DNA of 20,750 nt, taken from the NCBI GenBank assembly GCA_013365325.1, contig JABVXV010000622.1, forward strand, positions 1 to 20,750. The letters are read 5' to 3'. Positions 16,475-20,750 of this stretch are shown one piece after another (positions within the stretch are counted from its first letter, which is position 1; each line of letters starts with the position of its first letter). Position numbers and translations under genes: made by a program. The DNA is from Dipetalonema caudispina (lineage: Eukaryota; Nematoda; Chromadorea; Rhabditida; Onchocercidae). A model generated the notes under the pieces. The model did not search any database and was not told the DNA's origin. It saw only the letters and a program-made list of their open reading frames with translations.

Positions 16475-17383
16475 ATTAACATAAGACTGACAATTTGAAT
16501 AAAAAAGAAAAGGAATAAAGATGTTCAAATTAATTTCTGTACTTGAAAATTGTTCATTTTGATTTAACAATCATTACATCGTAAATAGATGATCCGGCGG
16601 TATTTGTCCATATCGTAATCACCAAAAGCTTAATTGTCCATGTCATTATCGTCAGCAAAAACTACTTCAAGAATGATTTATAGCATGAAAGTTTGACAGT
16701 TTTCTTCCTTTTTTCCACATTGTCGCATTCCTCTCTTTTTCCTTTCGTTCTTTTCTATCTCTGATAATTTTCATTCTCAACCAAAGAGAAAGCAAAAAAA
16801 TTTTTTTCACAAACGAAAAAAATATTTCGTTTGTGATTGAAATGAAAAGAGATAGAACGGAAAAAGAAGTTCTGATGTTTGTGCAGTTGCATCTGATAGA
16901 TTTCGCAAACCAAAGTGCATCTGCCGTGAAAATTGAAATTTGGTATAAGATATATTGTCCGATGGTCATTTCAATGTTTATGAAAGTAATATCCGGTACT
17001 TACTTCTTTAGCCACAAAAATATAAGTTTTAATTGCAATTAATGCTAGCATGGCGAGGAAACAGACATCGCATAGCACTATAAGAAATCCCTTCGTTCCG
17101 TTGAATTTTTTGCTTCAATTTCAGCAGCCTTGTGATTTATGCTCACTCCCTTCGTCAACCGAACCGGTTGAGGAAAGAGAAAATTACTACGTTTCGAACA
17201 ACATTATGTGACTTCCCAGTGAACGCTTCCTAGTAGAATACTAAATAGAATGATATATAGGAATAATTTACCGGTCGAATAAAGAAGACAAATGGAGCAC
17301 ATGCCTAGTTCGATCAAATGGAATTATAATCATCTGACCAAAAGTTTGGAGTTCCGGAACTTTTTCATATTTAGTTTGTTTAG
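16475..17383. other. No supported gene; contains an inverted repeat
   Basis: A 100-codon minus ORF (16667-16969) and a 69-codon plus ORF (16833-17042) run across the inverted repeat and mirror its purine/pyrimidine arms, so neither was accepted. The remainder is AT-rich with no paired splice signals. Confidence 0.4.
16735..16866. repeat. Interrupted inverted repeat with 12-bp perfect core
   Basis: The core arms TCACAAACGAAA (16807-16818) and TTTCGTTTGTGA (16825-16836) are perfectly complementary around a 6-base spacer. Outside the core, four further blocks match in mirrored order: CTTTTTCC, GTTC, CTATCTCT and TTTTCATT on the left with AATGAAAA, AGAGATAG, GAAC and GGAAAAAG on the right. The left arm carries extra bases (16776-16806, including A7T7). 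It looks like a degraded foldback or MITE-type element. Terminal repeats and target-site duplication were not identified. Confidence 0.45.
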
Positions 17384-17421
17384 GTCAAGTGCTTGACTCC
17401 CATCAGTATTCTTACTTTACG
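17384..17421 (+). CDS. Possible 38-base internal exon
   Basis: Flanked by ATATTTAGTTTGTTTAG and the donor TTTACG/GTAAGATAAT. Two frames are open (for example QVLDSHQYSYFT), so the frame is undecided. Supported only by a good acceptor/donor pair at micro-exon spacing. Confidence 0.14.
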
Positions 17422-18640
17422 GTAAGATAATCATTTTAATAACAAGCTATCAATACCGCCACTACTTTGAAGTACCATCCAATTCCTTCATGAAATTCAA
17501 TTTCTTCCCTATCCTTTCCCATTCTTTCTCTTATTCCGTTTTTCTGCCGCCGTCACATCCCATTGGACAACTATATATATATATACATCTATGTCTACCT
17601 TCGTACACGCACGCATCATGCGTGACGTGTCCTAGAATATACCAACTGCCTATGAATGCATATGCACAAACATTTACATACAGAAATAAACAGATGGTAC
17701 TCATCTAACGTAAATGAATGGATATCCATACAAAGGCTTTTCCGTTGTACAGGTGCGTAACAGAGAAAGTGTGAATTAATTTCAATACTTTATTGTTAAC
17801 CAAAATTTTGTTTTTAACAAATTATTCGAAGTCATTATGACAGTACAGATAGAGAAGCGTCGTATATTCCTCGCAGTTGAAGCACTCACTATTCCGATTA
17901 CCGGTGGGTATGTCCATCTTCATTATTTCTCGTAGCAATCCACCAGACAGGGACACTTAAAGACTCACTTCACCGAATACCTTACTGAATAATCATCATT
18001 TGATTCGACCATTTTAACTAAAGTAAGTAAGGGAATGAATTTACTCGCTAATAGAATTCCTCTAACAAATAACAAAACATTTAATTACAAGAATGAAAGT
18101 GCAAGAAAACATATCCATCATCCTTCTTTCACTTTCCTTACTTTGAAACGAATTGCGTTGTTGCCACTCTCTGCCATCCATCCATCCAACAACACGACAT
18201 ATTCAATATTCATTTTGGATAAATCCAACTTTTCCCACTATCAAACTATAACGCTTCCTGAAACTAACCAACAATTTTTTTCATTCAGTGCTTTAGTCTC
18301 CCAACATTAAAATTCATCCTCTTATTTACTCTTTCCTTTTTCCTCTCTCCTATCAAAGTTAAAATAAACATTCCTTATCATTTTTTTGCATATTTATTCC
18401 TCTCACTTCCAAATCTTTCCCTTCTTTTTTCTTTACCCATATAGTGAAACTTATTTACTCTGTTAAACATCATCCATATCATCTCTGCCTATATAATAAC
18501 TCTTTCTTCTCATCAACTTTTCTTTTCTTCTTTATCCTCTCCCTGTTTATGGTTCTCACGACTTGAATTCTTATTGTCTTATCGATGCTATTTCGAAAGT
18601 TGTTTATTAAAAAAAGTTATGCACTTCCGGATACGGTAGT
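17422..18640. other. Pyrimidine-rich tracts, no gene supported
   Basis: Plus strand T/C-rich at about 17490-17560 and 18120-18560, giving Ser/Phe/Leu/Pro-rich open frames (17490-17708, 18035-18310) that were not accepted. Contains a short TA run (17573-17584), a nested palindrome at 17793-17820 (TTGTTAA ... CAAAATTTTG ... TTAACAA) and three ATCC units near 18175-18188. Confidence 0.4.
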
Positions 18641-18931
18641 TTGCCCTCACCGAGTTATTTGTTTCTCACCAGGTTGCTATTCTTTCTTCATCATTTACTG
18701 ACGATCGGTAAGACAGAACTTTGTTGCTGTGATCGTTGCGCTGCGCTCTTACCGCCGTTGTTGTTTTACCAGAAATGCAGGAATGCATGTAAGTGTTCCA
18801 ACAGAGGAAGCGTTTGCTGTTTATTCCTGTTCCATCTGCCGGGTTACGGATCAGTTGCTTGTTTGAACTTCATTTCCTTTTTTTCTTCCACTCCAAGATT
18901 TTACAGTTGTCTTAAAATGGAGTTAACATAA
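18641..18931 (+). CDS. GC-richer cysteine-dense ORF, uncertain
   Basis: Open for over 100 codons (from about 18612) but with no ATG until near its end; the listed start is TTG. Hydrophobic first third (YLFLTRLLFFLHHLLTIG), then a Cys-rich middle (TELCCCDRCAA, KCRNACKCSNRGSVCC) and a plain C-terminus. Good plus-strand donors (ATCG/GTAAGA near 18707, GCAT/GTAAGTG at 18789) and minus-strand donors (GGCG/GTAAGAG, CCTG/GTGAGAA) all fall inside, so the block may instead hold small exons, possibly on the other strand. The Cys spacing matches no family I can name. Confidence 0.2.
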   Translation: MPSPSYLFLTRLLFFLHHLLTIGKTELCCCDRCAALLPPLLFYQKCRNACKCSNRGSVCCLFLFHLPGYGSVACLNFISFFSSTPRFYSCLKMELT

Positions 18932-20009
18932 TGTCACAGGCTGTTGGATGCGTAAACTTGCTGTACCACTTGGCAAAGATGTATTATCTTAACTTTGACC
19001 AACATTTCCATTTTATCCTAAATACTGTAATTATGCTAGAATGTGTTGATTGTATACTCACTTTACGTCAGTTTTAACAACACAACTTGCGTTAAAGATT
19101 GTAAAAAAATTCTTGCGGATGATTTTTTAAGGACGCATTTGAGTATCAGATAGAAATTTATGGTTTTAGGAAGTCAAAATTATTATTACTTTTTCGAGCC
19201 TATTTCCCAAGCCAGTAATTTAAGTCTTAATATTTATGATGCAGGTAGAAAATTAACAACCCAATGAAAATTAAAATGATTAAAGTTTTTTTGGTTTGAT
19301 AGAATAAGCTGGACATGAATACGAAATCCTTGCTATTTATATATATAATATCTTGATGGAAAAATATCGTGAATACTTCCACACTGTCACTCATTTCTCA
19401 AATCGACGAGAACCAATATAAATACAAAGTAAATTCTTTTGTGTTCCTAATTCTTTTGCCTATAATTTGCGAATTCTGAAATGATTTTGAGTGGATCTTG
19501 CAATTCAGAAGTTCTTAAACGAATTCTTCATTTACAACCTCATATAATAAAATGTGGAATTTCTGCAAACTTTTTTTTTATGTCAAAAGCGAGATAAAGG
19601 GAACAGATGGCTTTACAACCTTCGATTAATGTCAACCTTTATTCTTATCAATAAGAAAACTTAGCTTGGTACGAGTTTCACAAGTTACGTGTACGTATGC
19701 TTCTTTTACAAACTTCCCATTGGTTTGTCCATCAATAATATTTCATGTTTGTACAATGTTACAAACTATACTGAAATTATATTTTCCGTAATCTTTGCAG
19801 TGTGGTGAGTACATGAACCATTCACGGAAAAATTTCTTCGCATCCATGTTATCAGTGACTGGAGCGATGATAACAAAATAGTAATGGTACTGTCAGGTAG
19901 GATGAATAGAGAAAATCTCTTATTCATTCTTGAATCCTAAGTTACAATGATTTTGGTATTTTAGCGCTCATCTAACGTCCGCCATTAAAAATAATACGAA
20001 ATGTTATTA
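18932..20009. other. No gene seen
   Basis: AT-rich. TTTGCAG followed four bases later by GTGAGT near 19800 is too tightly spaced to define an exon. A short TATATATATA run lies near 19340. No ORF over 60 codons. Confidence 0.45.
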
Positions 20010-20281
20010 TTAATGCCTTTTCTTCAATTTCTGTTCAATATTATCTCTCTTTTTGTCCCATTGTAGTCTGGCCAAATTTTTTGTCTTGGGCAGAGATTCA
20101 GGTGATTTGAAGCTTTCGCCCTTTTTCTGGAGTTGGAATAACTTTTTTATACAGAGACTACAGTAAGCACACGATGAATCACTAGAACTGTCCTTTTCCC
20201 CGGTTATTATCATTATTGGTGCCTCAAAAGTAGTACACAATACCACACCTAGGATAAGAGAGTGCTTGAAGCATACGGTTG
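20010..20281 (-). CDS. Candidate terminal exon, hydrophobic start and charged tail
   Basis: Opens after AATAAATTTAG (AG at 20283-20282) in phase 1 and runs 90 codons to TAA at 20010. It first encodes a hydrophobic stretch (HSLILGVVLCTTFEAPIMII), which could be a signal peptide or membrane segment if an upstream exon supplies the Met. A Ser-rich acidic patch with a CxxCxxC motif (SSSDSSCAYCSLCIKK) follows, then a highly charged, probably helical tail (LARLQWDKKRDNIEQKLKKR). It is one of the more protein-like frames in the window. No donor was found between it and the ATT repeat, so any upstream exon lies outside the window. The downstream AATAAG near 19930 is only a weak poly(A) signal. Family unknown. 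Confidence 0.3.
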
Positions 20282-20629
20282 CTAAATTTATTAAGAGATG
20301 ACATTACAATACTTTCATTGTTAATCATATTTTAATTGTTCCTAAAATAGTGTTGGTGATCTCTGCAACGTTTGCGAATTTAGGCTCGTAAGAGCTCAAA
20401 CGAATGGCGGGAAAGCTAGAACAATTTCAGCTTTGCTTAAGGTTTCAACAATTAATCAATTGGAAATCTTTATTAGCAATCAACGAATTGAACTGTATTA
20501 AGGATTGAGCATCTTGGAATACTACATCGTCTGTCATCGCTGTCATCCGTGCGATGGTTTTCTCTCATTTTCAAATTTCAAAATTGCATGAAAAATAAAG
20601 ATGTTTACAATGGAATGGAAAGCGTATCG
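20282..20629. other. No confident gene
   Basis: A 34-codon ATG ORF on the plus strand at 20404-20508 (MAGKLEQFQLCLRFQQLINW then KSLLAINELNCIKD) is neatly composed but too short and unsupported by other signals. Confidence 0.3.

Positions 20630-20750
<121 letters not shown>

Noticed and set aside
16667..16969. 100-codon minus-strand ORF with basic tail
   Set aside because: It runs through the inverted repeat, and its Lys/Arg/Glu-rich tail reflects the purine-rich minus strand of the repeat arm.
19793..19810. Micro-exon between TTTGCAG and GTGAGT
   Set aside because: The interval is only four bases, too short to be a credible exon without other evidence.

Overview
The window is AT-rich (about one third G+C by eye) and looks like eukaryotic nuclear DNA, most probably from a small-genome invertebrate. 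A nematode fits best: candidate splice sites are of the short TTTTCAG / TTTCTTCAG kind, candidate introns are 39 to about 190 bases, and two small ORFs begin 3 to 16 bases after an acceptor-like site, as in spliced-leader genes. This is an inference, because no conserved protein family, rRNA, tRNA or transposase fixes the taxon. There are no bacterial operons, no CRISPR array and no recognisable complete mobile element.

No gene can be called with confidence. At this composition about one codon in thirteen is a stop by chance, so several dozen ORFs of 60 codons or more are expected in six frames, which is about what is present. GTAAG-type donors are also no more frequent than composition predicts. 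The CDS entries are therefore ranked candidates, chosen by combined signals: start near an acceptor, signal peptide or membrane segment, donor, acceptor, phase match, poly(A) signal. Most have confidence at or below 0.35.

Layout. 1-1010: a two-exon candidate secreted protein (340-612), an ORF just upstream and a possible alternative 3' exon. 1010-4930: scattered short ORFs, including the longest in the window (4518-4922). 5100-6960: candidate exons on both strands and a GC-rich block (6600-6950) open in several frames. 6960-8870: mostly featureless, with a TG repeat and a hairpin. 8870-9570: a terminal-exon candidate with AATAAA, and a two-exon candidate on the minus strand. 9570-10900: pyrimidine-rich, no gene. 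10900-13150: a phase-compatible multi-exon model on the plus strand enclosing a hairpin cluster (11013-11117). 13150-15600: ORFs with membrane-like segments, the most complete being a two-exon single-pass membrane protein candidate (14830-15110), then a TG-rich microsatellite and a minus-strand exon candidate. 15600-20000: mostly noncoding, with an interrupted inverted repeat (16735-16866) and long pyrimidine-rich tracts. 20010-20281: a minus-strand terminal-exon candidate. 20630-20750: a long ATT repeat that runs off the end.

No coherent pathway or novel multigene system can be read from the window. The most interesting items are the two small secreted or membrane candidates with an acceptor almost at their start codon, and the hairpin cluster.
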